Both the position numbers and the translations under genes were made by a program. A stretch of DNA of 64,000 nt. Origin: Neobacillus sp. WH10 (GTDB lineage: Bacteria > Bacillota > Bacilli > Bacillales > Cytobacillaceae). Of the stretch, positions 56,086-64,000 are shown piece after piece. The notes beneath the pieces were generated by a model. The model worked only from the letters and a program-made list of their open reading frames with translations. It was not told the DNA's origin and searched no databases. Every line of letters begins with the position of its first letter. Position 1 is the first letter of the stretch. Where the stretch lies: the NCBI RefSeq assembly GCF_030123405.1, contig NZ_CP126110.1:3162001-3226000 (forward strand). The letters are read 5' to 3'.

Positions 56086-56625
56086 CTAATTATTAGGCAG
56101 AATTATCGGTGCAATTCTATGGCCAAACCAAACAATCAAAATGGTAATCAATCCATAAGGGAGACTTAAAATCAATTCATCAAATCCAATGATGGTTTCA
56201 TTGATAAGCCTATAAAACAAATAAAGGGAATAGGGCAACGTAATTGATATGGCTGTACCTACTCCAAGGGCATAGCAACGAAAAAATACGGACTGCCCAA
56301 GATGTGTAAAAACATGAAGAAATAATAGTACATTTAAACCCAAAAATATATCATAAATTTGTTGTTCAACTACGAGATAGGAAGCAACGATATAGACAAT
56401 AAATTGCATAAAGACGGGAATTGAAAATCTTGCTGCGGTCGTTTCTGATAAGTCTTGAAACACCGATTTCATTCTTTTAGGTACCATTGGTTCTAATCTT
56501 GCATAGTTCTTTTTAAACCATGACTCAACAAAAATAATTTCCTCAAAATCATGCAATAAAAAAGTAATTGGAAACAGCCATATCAAAGTTTCGAGGCTTA
56601 TTTTCGAATTGACCCAATCTAACAT
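56086..56625 (-). CDS. HXXEE domain membrane protein
   Basis: 179 residues with about five hydrophobic segments. The family motif is H-D-F-E-E in LLHDFEEIIF near residue 25, and a late HLGQ and GH add polar residues in membranes. The role of HXXEE proteins is unknown; the motif suggests a metal- or lipid-dependent activity. I start at 56625 because AGGAGAG lies about ten bases upstream; a start three codons earlier touches the ribosome site. Confidence 0.8.
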   Translation of the reverse strand: MLDWVNSKISLETLIWLFPITFLLHDFEEIIFVESWFKKNYARLEPMVPKRMKSVFQDLSETTAARFSIPVFMQFIVYIVASYLVVEQQIYDIFLGLNVLLFLHVFTHLGQSVFFRCYALGVGTAISITLPYSLYLFYRLINETIIGFDELILSLPYGLITILIVWFGHRIAPIILPNN

Positions 56626-56958
56626 TCTATGCATCTCTCCTAAATTAATTATTTTCTAAAAGATTAATTAGCATTTCTAAATGAAGTTGTATCGTAATCA
56701 AATCCCCATCTCCCATTATATAGTATATATGTATTAAAATGGTTTGGAAAATAACTTTTTTCCTAGAACAAATCTATTAAATATATGCTGAATCGCATCC
56801 CGATTTAACTAAAAATCTTGTTAGGTTAGGTTAACAATCTCTCTACGTTACATATCACTACACCTTAAATATTTATTTTTATAATGTAACCGCTTTAATT
56901 TTCCTAATATTAAAAAAATATGATATATTCAAGTAAATAAAAAATGGAGTGAGGAAAA
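56626..56958. other. Upstream region of serC with inverted repeat
   Basis: TTGTTA-GGTTAGG-TTAACAA (56818-56837) is an inverted repeat that could be an operator or hairpin for serC. The rest is AT-rich without a gene. Confidence 0.35.
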
Positions 56959-58056
56959 ATGAAACTGCAAACACACCGAGCATTCAATTTTAATGCTGGT
57001 CCATCCGCTTTACCTATTTCCGTCCTGGAGAAAGCTCAGGCGGAATTGATTGATTTTCGTGGTACAGGAATGTCAGTAATGGAGTTAAGCCATCGGAGCC
57101 TGGCCTATGAGGAAGTACATAATCAGGCGATTAGCAGCTTAAAGGAACTCCTATCTATCCCGGATACCTATGAAGTTCTATTTCTTCAGGGCGGAGCTAG
57201 TCTTCAGTTTTCAATGATCCCTATGAATTTTTTACAAATAGGGAAAAAAGCTGGATATGTTATGACCGGTTCTTGGTCTGAAAAGGCATTCTCCGAAGCA
57301 AAATTATTTGGCGATGTTTACCATGCTGCTTCCACAAAAGAAGGCAACTATCGCAGGATTCCAAACGTTGAAAATGTGCAGTATCATACTGGTGATGCTT
57401 ATTTACATCTTACTTCCAACAATACGATTTTTGGGACACAGTGGAAGGACTTCCCTGAAACCGGGGATGTTCCATTAATAGCAGACATGTCAAGTGATAT
57501 TCTCTCTAAACCGATTGAGGTCAGCAAGTTTGCCCTCATTTATGCAGGTGCCCAGAAAAATCTCGGCCCATCTGGTGTGACAGTTGTTATTATACGCAAG
57601 GATTTACTTGAACAAGCGAACACCAATATCCCAACAATGTTAAAGTACAGTACGCATGCTAAGAACAACTCCTTGTATAACACACCCCCAACCTTTGGCA
57701 TATACATGCTGGGAGAGGTCCTTACCTGGGCACGTGAAATAGGTGGATTAACTGCAATTGCTGAGCAAAATGACAAAAAAGCAAAACTGATTTATGACGA
57801 AATCGATGCTAGTAATGGTTTTTACAGTGGTCATGCTGAACCGGATAGTCGTTCTCTAATGAATATTACCTTTACCGTAAAAACGAAAGATTTAGAAAAG
57901 AAATTCTTGGAGCAAGCTAAACAAGAAGGCTTTATAGGGATAAATGGCCATCGTTCCATCGGCGGATGCCGCGTATCAGCTTACAATGCTGTTCCTTTTG
58001 AGGCGTGTAAAGCATTCAGGGAGTTTATGATTCAATTCCAAAAGGATCATAGCTAA
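56959..58056 (+). CDS. serC: Phosphoserine aminotransferase
   Basis: 365 residues. FNFNAGPSALP at the start, ELSHRS, and the PLP lysine K200 in AGAQKNLGPSG, plus GCRVSAYNA near the end, all fit SerC. It converts 3-phosphohydroxypyruvate to phosphoserine with glutamate, a cytosolic step of serine synthesis. GGAGTGAGG precedes the ATG. serA and serB are not adjacent. Confidence 0.97.
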   Translation: MKLQTHRAFNFNAGPSALPISVLEKAQAELIDFRGTGMSVMELSHRSLAYEEVHNQAISSLKELLSIPDTYEVLFLQGGASLQFSMIPMNFLQIGKKAGYVMTGSWSEKAFSEAKLFGDVYHAASTKEGNYRRIPNVENVQYHTGDAYLHLTSNNTIFGTQWKDFPETGDVPLIADMSSDILSKPIEVSKFALIYAGAQKNLGPSGVTVVIIRKDLLEQANTNIPTMLKYSTHAKNNSLYNTPPTFGIYMLGEVLTWAREIGGLTAIAEQNDKKAKLIYDEIDASNGFYSGHAEPDSRSLMNITFTVKTKDLEKKFLEQAKQEGFIGINGHRSIGGCRVSAYNAVPFEACKAFREFMIQFQKDHS

Positions 58057-58085
58057 ACTTTTCAAGCCCTAATAATCAACAAAAC

Positions 58086-58114
58086 GGAGGCATTCTTTAA
58101 AATGAATTGCCTCC
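58086..58114. terminator. Terminator between serC and the facing small gene
   Basis: Arms GGAGGCATTC and GAATTGCCTCC. On the minus strand GTTTTGTTG follows; it can stop both serC and the facing small gene. Confidence 0.6.
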
Positions 58115-58120
58115 ACTTAT

Positions 58121-58285
58121 CTAATGAATTAAGTTAATATTCACCTCATCAGAAAGAACTTTCTCCATTTTCCGTAATTTATCCTTCTTAGCTGTTCCTT
58201 CCAAAGCCTTTTCATGGACGTCTAAAAATACTTCTTCCCTATCTTTTAGGTTTTTACAAGCATTATTTATAAACAATTGTGACAA
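58121..58285 (-). CDS. Possible small protein, 54 residues
   Basis: A TTG start with AAGGTG ten bases upstream. It is hydrophilic and helical (REEVFLDVHEKALEGTAKKDKL). It ends just before a terminator in the right direction. It may instead be the tail of a lost gene. No family recognised. Confidence 0.4.
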   Translation of the reverse strand: MSQLFINNACKNLKDREEVFLDVHEKALEGTAKKDKLRKMEKVLSDEVNINLIH

Positions 58286-58381
58286 AGGAATATTTCACCT
58301 TAAAAAGTTGAAACTAGTTTTATTTTTGTACGTATATTCATTCAAAGATATTTATATATGACGAATGCGAGTTGATATGTT

Positions 58382-59209
58382 TTGACAAAAGTTGAATCAG
58401 CTGATTATTTAAAGAAGGAATTGAAAAAGATAGAAAAATGGGAAAAGAACCAAAAGGGTTTATGGTTTTGGGAGAAAATTGGACGATTGCCATTCGTGTT
58501 CCTTGATAAACTAACTCCAAAATTTATTCAAGAAAAAATTGGGCTGATGATTGATGAATTAGGTAGTTTCATACAGACGGGCGGGAAATATTTAATAAGT
58601 GAGAAAAGTATTCTAAAAAAGTTTACTTCCAAGGATTCTTCAATGGAACGGAATATCATTAGCCTTAATCAACTAGAGCTGTTACCGATCACCACGATGG
58701 ATGAGGTTGCAAATGAAATAAGAAACTCTAGAACAAAAATGGCTACTATTCAAGGGGCAACAACAGGGATTGGCGGATTGTTTACCCTGGCTATTGATAT
58801 CCCACTCCTCCTTGGATTATCACTAAAAGTTTTACAAGAGATTTCCCTATGTTATGGGTATGACCCGAAAGAAAAGTCGGAAAGAATATTCATTGTAAAA
58901 TGTCTGCAATTTACCTCTTCAGATATTGTTGGGAAAAAGGCTATTTTAGAGGATCTTTCTACATTTAATCAAGACAAGCAGAACGAACAAATGATTTCTC
59001 AATTGCAAGGATGGCGTGAAGTTGTTACTACTTTTCGAGATAATTTAGGCTGGAAAAAACTTTTTCAAATTATCCCAATTACTGGAATCATTTTTGGTGC
59101 ATTCATAAATAGATCATCAATTGGCGATGTTGCCGAAACAGGAATGATGCTATACCGAAAACGGAGAATAATAGAGAGGATAAATCAATTGGAAAAACTG
59201 CAGGCATAA
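58382..59209 (+). CDS. EcsC family protein
   Basis: 275 residues. WEKNQKGLWFWEKIGRLP, ATTGIGGLFTLAIDIPLLLGLS and the C-terminal GAFINRSSIGDVAETGMMLYRKR are typical of EcsC proteins. It has amphipathic and short hydrophobic helices that may touch the membrane. EcsC in B. subtilis is linked to the EcsAB transporter, but no ecsA/B is here. The TTG start has only a weak ribosome site (GCGAG). Confidence 0.88.
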   Translation: MTKVESADYLKKELKKIEKWEKNQKGLWFWEKIGRLPFVFLDKLTPKFIQEKIGLMIDELGSFIQTGGKYLISEKSILKKFTSKDSSMERNIISLNQLELLPITTMDEVANEIRNSRTKMATIQGATTGIGGLFTLAIDIPLLLGLSLKVLQEISLCYGYDPKEKSERIFIVKCLQFTSSDIVGKKAILEDLSTFNQDKQNEQMISQLQGWREVVTTFRDNLGWKKLFQIIPITGIIFGAFINRSSIGDVAETGMMLYRKRRIIERINQLEKLQA

Positions 59210-59245
59210 TCAGGACATAAGAATGAATGCTCCATCGCTATATCA

Positions 59246-59282
59246 AAAGGCATGTACGGAATGAATTGTACATGCCTTTCGT
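59246..59282 (+). terminator. Terminator after EcsC gene
   Basis: Arms AAAGGCATGTAC and GTACATGCCTTT around GGAATGAATT; the tail CGTTAGCTTTTTT is T-rich. Confidence 0.65.
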
Positions 59283-59365
59283 TAGCTTTTTTACAAAAAA
59301 AGAGCGATTAATAGTTCATCATCTAGAACCTAACGTGATTTTGTTTAATACTATTAACTTACTTT

Positions 59366-60367
59366 TTATTTTCCGTCCACAACTTCCTTCAATATTTGAT
59401 ACGATCGTTTTTGTTTTTCAAGATCGTAAATATATGATACGGCCATTAGTTCATCTACGTTGTATTTTTCTTGAAAACTAGTCAATTGTTGTCTAACTGT
59501 ATCTTTGCTTCCCATCAGCGTCACATTGGACATTGATGTGGCCATTTCTTTTTCCATAGGATTCCATATCTCATCCATATTCTCAACAGGCGGAAGCAAC
59601 TGATTCCTCGAACCACGTACCACATTCAGGAAAAATTGCTGCATCGTTGTTGATAACCATTTTGCCTCTTCATCGGTTTCCGATGCAATCACATTTAAAC
59701 ATACCATCATATATGGCTCTTCCAAATACTCAGATGGCTGGAAGCGGTCACGATAAATAGAAATCGCTTCTTCCATATACCTCGGTGCAAAGTGGGAAGC
59801 AAATACATATGGCAGACCTAATCTTGCTGCTAAGTAAGCTGAATCGGTAGACGAACCGAGGATATAGATTGGAATATACGTACCAACACCAGGATAGGCT
59901 CTTACATAACTTTGCTGATCTTCCGGGCCAAAATAAGTGAGCAAGGCATTAACATCATCTGGAAATGTATAAACAGAATCATTTTTCGAACGTCTTAAGG
60001 CGTTTGCGGTCATCATGTCTGTACCAGGCGCACGGCCTAGCCCCAGGTCGACACGATTTGGATAAATTGTGGCCATCGTTCCGAATTGTTCGGCCACTAC
60101 TAATGGGGAATGGTTAGGCAGCATGATACCGCCGGACCCAACACGAATGTGATTGGTATGATCTAAAGTATGCTTGATTAAAATAGAAGTAGCAGAACTG
60201 ACAAGTGTTGGAGTATTATGATGCTCTGCAATCCAATATCGTTGATATCCCATTTTTTCGACCACTTTTGCAAGATCCACCATGGCATCAATCGCTTGTT
60301 TTGGACCCTGGCCCTTGCGGATTGGGGCTAGATTTAAGACAGAAACAGGAATATGAATAGTTGCCAT
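59366..60367 (-). CDS. LLM-class flavin-dependent oxidoreductase (luciferase-like)
   Basis: 333 residues. It has the single-subunit luciferase-like TIM barrel: [45 protein letters not shown] and [10 protein letters not shown]. Family members are FMN-dependent monooxygenases. The ATG at 60367 has AAAGGA upstream, while a start 60 codons earlier would translate a repeat region. It is monocistronic. Confidence 0.92.
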   Translation of the reverse strand: MATIHIPVSVLNLAPIRKGQGPKQAIDAMVDLAKVVEKMGYQRYWIAEHHNTPTLVSSATSILIKHTLDHTNHIRVGSGGIMLPNHSPLVVAEQFGTMATIYPNRVDLGLGRAPGTDMMTANALRRSKNDSVYTFPDDVNALLTYFGPEDQQSYVRAYPGVGTYIPIYILGSSTDSAYLAARLGLPYVFASHFAPRYMEEAISIYRDRFQPSEYLEEPYMMVCLNVIASETDEEAKWLSTTMQQFFLNVVRGSRNQLLPPVENMDEIWNPMEKEMATSMSNVTLMGSKDTVRQQLTSFQEKYNVDELMAVSYIYDLEKQKRSYQILKEVVDGK

Positions 60368-60469
60368 TTTTGCATTTGTCCTTTCTTTTTTGATATTCAC
60401 TATTCCTATAGTAACAATTGGTATGCAAGAATCACATTTATCTGCCCATGGTGGAATCATACTAACATT

Positions 60470-60580
60470 TGGATATGTTGATTTTTTGGTCGCAATATCC
60501 CTATTGTACAGCTTTTTCTCGCTAGCTCTCTTTGAGGCGGGCTCCAATAACCCCTTTTTATTGGATACCTTTCTCTCATT
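60470..60580. repeat. Second copy of degenerate intergenic repeat
   Basis: GGTCGCAATATCCCTATTG and GGCGGGCTCCAATAACCCC are two units about 50 bases apart. The second matches GTGGGCTCCAATAATCCC near 35587. Between them lies TTTTTCTCGC as in the other array. No coding sense. Confidence 0.5.
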
Positions 60581-60615
60581 AATTTATTTCTACTGAGTTC
60601 TTCTCCTGTTCCAAC

Positions 60616-60645
60616 CAAAAAGAGGAGGCATATTCCCCCTCTTTA
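60616..60645 (-). terminator. Terminator after small genes
   Basis: Arms AAAGAGGGGG and CCTCCTCTTT are followed by TTTTTGG on the minus strand. Confidence 0.65.
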
Positions 60646-60685
60646 ATACAACCATTATCCTGTCTTCTCGACGATCACCCAAATG

Positions 60686-60835
60686 CTATTTACCCTTTTT
60701 ATTATTTGACTGCTGAATAGAGACATGTTTAGGGAGTTTTGGATATGACCCCTTTCCCGAATCATCAGGGCCAGTAAGGATATTTCTTTGATCTAGAACC
60801 TTCCCAGTAAACTCAATTGGATTTCTTCTTTCCAT
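60686..60835 (-). CDS. Small hypothetical protein, 49 residues
   Basis: GGAGG lies seven bases before the ATG at 60835. The sequence is polar (MERRNPIEFTGKVLDQRN, ending QSNNKKGK). Its composition is like small spore proteins, but I do not know the family. It follows another small gene by 39 bases, so the two may be one operon. Confidence 0.65.
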   Translation of the reverse strand: MERRNPIEFTGKVLDQRNILTGPDDSGKGSYPKLPKHVSIQQSNNKKGK

Positions 60836-60874
60836 AGTTTTCCTCCAAATAATAAGGTTTGTTGTGCTTTTTCC

Positions 60875-61009
60875 TTAGCTTTTCTTTCCTTGATTTTTCA
60901 TCCGCAGCTCTGCTTCACTCATCTTTATGTTGTTCCTAGGTTTACTTTTTCTTAGTGCCTTATTTAATTCTGCTGTGGCAGGATCGTTAGTTTTACCCCT
61001 TTGATCCAT
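60875..61009 (-). CDS. Small hypothetical protein, 44 residues
   Basis: AAGGAGAG lies upstream of the ATG at 61009. Very basic and polar (MDQRGKTNDPATAELNKALR, ending MKNQGKKS). Together with the next gene it forms a tiny operon ended by the terminator at 60616. No family recognised. Confidence 0.65.
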   Translation of the reverse strand: MDQRGKTNDPATAELNKALRKSKPRNNIKMSEAELRMKNQGKKS

Positions 61010-61165
61010 TTCTAACTCTCCTTTCATGGCTGCTTTTTGGGCTGCAATCACGTTTAGTATTGATAACTTTTTAATTTTTTATGTTGTCCATCGCTAGATT
61101 CAGTATGTTCGGAGGTTTTTTTGATAACATGGCTGTAATTTTTATAAAAATAAACATTTTAACCT

Positions 61166-61240
61166 TTGACATAGTAATAAAAATGATGTAAATTAGCAAA
61201 TGTACGAACAATTATATATTATTATTCTCAAATATTCGTG
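61166..61240 (+). promoter_or_regulatory. guaC promoter with PurR-box-like operator
   Basis: TTGACA (61166-61171), 17 bases and TAAATT (61189-61194) form the promoter. From the start site on lie two inverted boxes: CGAACAATT (61205-61213) and AAATATTCG (61230-61238), with about 16 bases between. PurR of Bacillus binds pairs of CGAAC-type boxes in this orientation. Repression of guaC by purine levels is thus likely. Confidence 0.6.
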
Positions 61241-61256
61241 TTTAGGGGTGCGATTC

Positions 61257-62240
61257 ATGGAAAATGTGTTTGATTATGAAGATATTCAATTGATTCCAGC
61301 AAAATGTATAGTTAATAGCCGATCTGAGTGTGATACATCCGTAACCTTAGGCGGTCATACTTTTAAATTGCCTGTAGTACCTGCAAATATGCAAACGATT
61401 ATCGACGAAAAGCTCTCTATATACTTAGCGGAAAATGGTTACTTCTATGTCATGCATCGTTTTGAACCAGAGAAGCGACTTTCTTTTATTAAAGATATGA
61501 AATCACGTGGATTGTTCGCCTCTATTAGCGTGGGTGTCAAAGAGGAAGAATATCAATTTATCCAACAATTAGCAGAGGAACAGCTTACACCGGAATTCAT
61601 TACGATTGACATCGCACATGGTCATTCCAATGCAGTAATTGAGATGATTAAGCATATCAAGCAGCATTTACCTCAAAGCTTTGTTATTGCTGGAAATGTC
61701 GGAACACCAGAAGCTGTAAGAGAATTGGAACATGCTGGTGCAGATGCGACAAAAGTAGGCATTGGACCTGGAAAGGTATGTATTACTAAGATTAAGACTG
61801 GCTTTGGAACTGGCGGCTGGCAATTAGCTGCATTGCGCTGGTGTGCAAAGGCAGCAAGTAAGCCTGTTATTGCTGACGGTGGTATTCGGACACATGGTGA
61901 TATTGCTAAATCTGTCAGATTTGGGGCAAGGATGGTCATGATTGGCTCATTATTTGCTGGCCATGAAGAATCTCCAGGAGAAACCATTGAGAAAGACGGC
62001 AAACTTTTTAAAGAATACTTCGGTTCCGCTTCAGAATTTCAAAAAGGCGAAAAGAAAAATGTAGAAGGTAAAAAAATGTATGTCGAGTACAGGGGATCAT
62101 TAATCGATACTTTGACAGAAATGGAACAAGATCTTCAATCATCGATTTCTTATGCCGGTGGAAACAAGTTAGAAGCAATCCGCAATGTAGATTATGTCGT
62201 TGTGAAAAATTCCATTTTTAACGGTGATAAGATTTATTAA
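61257..62240 (+). CDS. guaC: GMP reductase
   Basis: 327 residues. The catalytic Cys175 lies in GPGKVCITK, and [25 protein letters not shown] forms the phosphate loop. The pattern ([14 protein letters not shown]) fits the GuaC2 type of Firmicutes. It turns GMP to IMP with NADPH in purine salvage. The ATG at 61257 has AGGGGTG upstream; a longer start is within the operator and is unlikely. A terminator follows. Confidence 0.95.
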   Translation: MENVFDYEDIQLIPAKCIVNSRSECDTSVTLGGHTFKLPVVPANMQTIIDEKLSIYLAENGYFYVMHRFEPEKRLSFIKDMKSRGLFASISVGVKEEEYQFIQQLAEEQLTPEFITIDIAHGHSNAVIEMIKHIKQHLPQSFVIAGNVGTPEAVRELEHAGADATKVGIGPGKVCITKIKTGFGTGGWQLAALRWCAKAASKPVIADGGIRTHGDIAKSVRFGARMVMIGSLFAGHEESPGETIEKDGKLFKEYFGSASEFQKGEKKNVEGKKMYVEYRGSLIDTLTEMEQDLQSSISYAGGNKLEAIRNVDYVVVKNSIFNGDKIY

Positions 62241-62268
62241 TGGTCTATTTTGAAAAATTATTCGGTGG

Positions 62269-62303
62269 GTGAGCAAGATTATTCAATTCTTGCTCATCTT
62301 TTT
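62269..62303 (+). terminator. Terminator after guaC
   Basis: Arms GGTGAGCAAGA and TCTTGCTCATC followed by TTTTTTA. Confidence 0.85.
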
Positions 62304-62535
62304 TATTTAGGAGTACTCTTCTACCCCATCATATCCATTGACAGTTAAAAGGAAGCATGATACAATTTATCTCGAATTAAAGATATTTTAATTAAAGGAA
62401 ATCACCCAATCAAAATACCTTATTTTTATAAGTTTAAGTCAAATAATAGGATGTCCTAATTTCTTGAGTAGTGAACATGCATAAACTGATAATAATATGG
62501 ATATGCACAAAATGAAGTACATTGGAGGGTATAAA

Positions 62536-63519
62536 ATGAACGGTTTAAAAGGAATTCACCATGTTACAGCAATAACTAGCAGCGCAGAAAAGAATTATGA
62601 ATTTTTTACTTATGTATTAGGGATGCGTTTGGTAAAGAAAACGGTAAATCAAGATGACATCCAAACGTATCATTTATTTTTTGCTGATGATGCGGGCAGT
62701 CCGGGTACAGATATGACATTCTTCGATTTTCCCGGCATTCCTAAAGGGGTACATGGGACGAATCAAATATCAAAAACGTCCTTCCGCGTACCAAGTGATG
62801 CCGCCATTGAGTATTGGTTAAAGCGTTTTGATCGGTTAGAAATTAAGCATACAGGTATCAAAGAACTTTTTGGCAAAAAGACGCTTTCTTTTGTTGATTT
62901 TGATGACCAACAGTACCAATTAATTTCAGATGAACACAATAATGGTATTGTGAGCGGTATACCATGGAAAAAAGGACCAATTCCATTAGAATATGCAATT
63001 ACTGGTTTAGGCCCCCTCTTTGTTCGCGTGGCTAACTTTGATTATTTTAAAGAAATGATGGTAAAAGTACTCTTATTTGACGAAATCGCCCAAGAAGGCT
63101 CATTTCATTTATTTGAAGTTGGTAAAGGTGGTAACGGTGCCCAAGTAGTTGTCGAATACAATGCCATTCTCCCACAAGCACAACAAGGATTTGGTACCGT
63201 TCACCACGCGGCCTTCCGTGTTGAAGACCGTACGGTTTTGGAAGATTGGATGAAACGGATAGAAGGCTTTGGATTCGGTACCTCCGGTTTTATCGATCGC
63301 TACTTTTTCGGGTCGTTGTACGTAAGAGTTGCTCCACAAATCTTATTTGAATTTGCTACAGATGGCCCTGGATTTATGGGAGATGAACCCTATGAAACAC
63401 TTGGAGAAAAATTATCTTTACCACCATTTTTAGAACCAAAACGAAGTCAAATTGAAAATTTTGTTCGCCCGATTGATACTGTGAGGAGTACAAAGGAATT
63501 TGTAAAAGAATACAATTAA
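62536..63519 (+). CDS. VOC-family ring-cleaving dioxygenase (MhqO-like)
   Basis: 327 residues made of two VOC modules. GIHHVTAIT carries the first metal His (about residues 7-8), VHHAAFRV the second, and ILFEFATDGPGF the Glu ligand. The type is that of B. subtilis MhqO/MhqA-like hydroquinone dioxygenases, used against quinones. GGAGGG lies seven bases before the ATG at 62536. Induction by MhqR is not visible here; no MhqR gene is nearby. Confidence 0.9.
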   Translation: MNGLKGIHHVTAITSSAEKNYEFFTYVLGMRLVKKTVNQDDIQTYHLFFADDAGSPGTDMTFFDFPGIPKGVHGTNQISKTSFRVPSDAAIEYWLKRFDRLEIKHTGIKELFGKKTLSFVDFDDQQYQLISDEHNNGIVSGIPWKKGPIPLEYAITGLGPLFVRVANFDYFKEMMVKVLLFDEIAQEGSFHLFEVGKGGNGAQVVVEYNAILPQAQQGFGTVHHAAFRVEDRTVLEDWMKRIEGFGFGTSGFIDRYFFGSLYVRVAPQILFEFATDGPGFMGDEPYETLGEKLSLPPFLEPKRSQIENFVRPIDTVRSTKEFVKEYN

Positions 63520-63530
63520 ACATTCAACAT

Positions 63531-63558
63531 CAGGCGGGGCTATTTGCCCTGTTTTTTT
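63531..63558 (+). terminator. Terminator after dioxygenase gene
   Basis: A GGGC/GCCC hairpin around TATTT, followed by TGTTTTTTT. Confidence 0.7.
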
Positions 63559-63593
63559 ATCTTATCAGAATTTATATCACTGAACTTTGAGAA

Positions 63594-63745
63594 TTGTCCA
63601 GCTCCAGCGCCCAACGGCTAGTAGACTTCGCTCTTCTCCCTACGATAAGTCAACATCGAATCGCTATCGCTCTTCGTGTTTCCTTTATCTCAGTCGAAGC
63701 GCTCTAGTCTATACGCCGCAGAACGGGCGCTTGCGCTTTTCTTAT
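63594..63745. repeat. Mosaic intergenic repeat element of Bacillaceae type
   Basis: About 150 bases start with GTCCAGCTCCAGCGCCC and end with GGGCGCTTGCGCTTTT; the ends can pair (GCGCCC/GGGCGC). Inside are ACTTCGCTCTTCTC and TCGCTATCGCTCTTCG, which are similar to each other. I have seen such elements between genes of many Bacillus species; it is not coding and may fold as RNA. Confidence 0.6.
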
Positions 63746-63854
63746 TTGAACAGCTAAGAGTACCTTTCCCCCATTTTTCTTAGTTAGGACAGGAAAACGG
63801 TAAATCTGATATAGTAGTTTAATAGAAACATATAGAAAGGAAATAAGGAACAAA

Positions 63855-63930
63855 ATGAAATGTATCTTAATTGATTTAGACTGAACGTTACTTAACTCAG
63901 AGCATGACATTTCAGAAGAAAAGGTTAATT
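63855..63930 (+). pseudogene. N-terminal stub of a Cof-type HAD phosphatase
   Basis: AAAGGAAATAAGGAA precedes ATG at 63855. The frame reads MKCILIDLD, then TGA where Gly (GGA) is expected, then TLLNSEHDISEEKVN and a stop. DLDGTLLNSEHDIS is the first HAD motif. One nonsense change in the motif plus loss of the rest show a dead gene. Nothing coding follows up to the window end. Confidence 0.65.
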
Positions 63931-64000
63931 AACTATTACTTTATAAATTATTTTACTAATCTAATAAACCAAATAAATGTTAAATAAGGATGATACCTCT

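Noticed and set aside
59227..59481. 84-codon plus-strand frame after the EcsC gene
   Set aside because: Starts inside the terminator and runs antisense into the luciferase-like gene.
63704..63910. 68-codon minus-strand frame at the window end
   Set aside because: Overlaps the intergenic repeat and the HAD stub; no ribosome site.

Overview
The window reads as chromosomal DNA of a low-GC, spore-forming Bacillaceae (Bacillus or Neobacillus type). The signs are strong AGGAGG ribosome binding sites, frequent TTG and GTG starts, a LysM and SleB-type cell wall hydrolase, a subtilisin and a thermolysin-type protease side by side, a PyrR-type attenuator, a PurR-box-like operator on guaC, and intergenic repeats of a Bacillus type. 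I found no rRNA, tRNA, CRISPR array, complete insertion sequence or prophage.

Layout. 1-5 kb: a class D beta-lactamase cut by the window edge, divergent from a MocR regulator. Next come a scar of two gene fragments (DUF4317 and MFS) and an L,D-transpeptidase. 5-10 kb: a cytochrome P450, then a GC-richer imported-looking cassette of two PadR genes (one broken), three DUF1048 domains and a DrrAB-like ABC exporter, all on the minus strand behind a duplicated promoter. 10-23 kb: small metabolic and hypothetical genes (DUF4317, DinB, aldose epimerase, Lin0512, SelO, a tandem pair of small paralogs). This part ends with an MFS transporter behind a PyrR-type leader and a DadA-like flavoprotein. 23-40 kb: a CAP-domain protein, two secreted proteases, a sulfite-oxidase-like protein, a cysteine desulfidase or serine dehydratase homologue, a HAD phosphatase, DUF421, PspA with a small membrane partner, an MBL hydrolase, a cortex-hydrolase-like protein, and a Gate-family permease with an amidohydrolase.

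40-55.5 kb is a large acyl-CoA catabolic island on the minus strand. It holds three AMP-forming acyl-CoA ligases, two acyl-CoA dehydrogenases, two enoyl-CoA hydratases, a MaoC hydratase, a carboxyltransferase, a stand-alone biotin carrier, and AtuA with its C-terminal domain as a separate protein. The divergent gene encodes a CBS-PAS-PAS sigma-54 activator. Each of the two transcription units carries a recognisable -24/-12 promoter, so the island looks like one sigma-54 regulon for an unknown branched or isoprenoid-like acid. No biotin carboxylase is present.

55.5-64 kb: a HXXEE membrane protein, serC, an EcsC protein, a luciferase-like oxidoreductase, two very small genes, guaC under a PurR-box-like operator, a ring-cleaving dioxygenase, a mosaic intergenic repeat and the N-terminal stub of a dead HAD phosphatase.

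All homology statements come from reading motifs in the translated sequence; no database search was possible.
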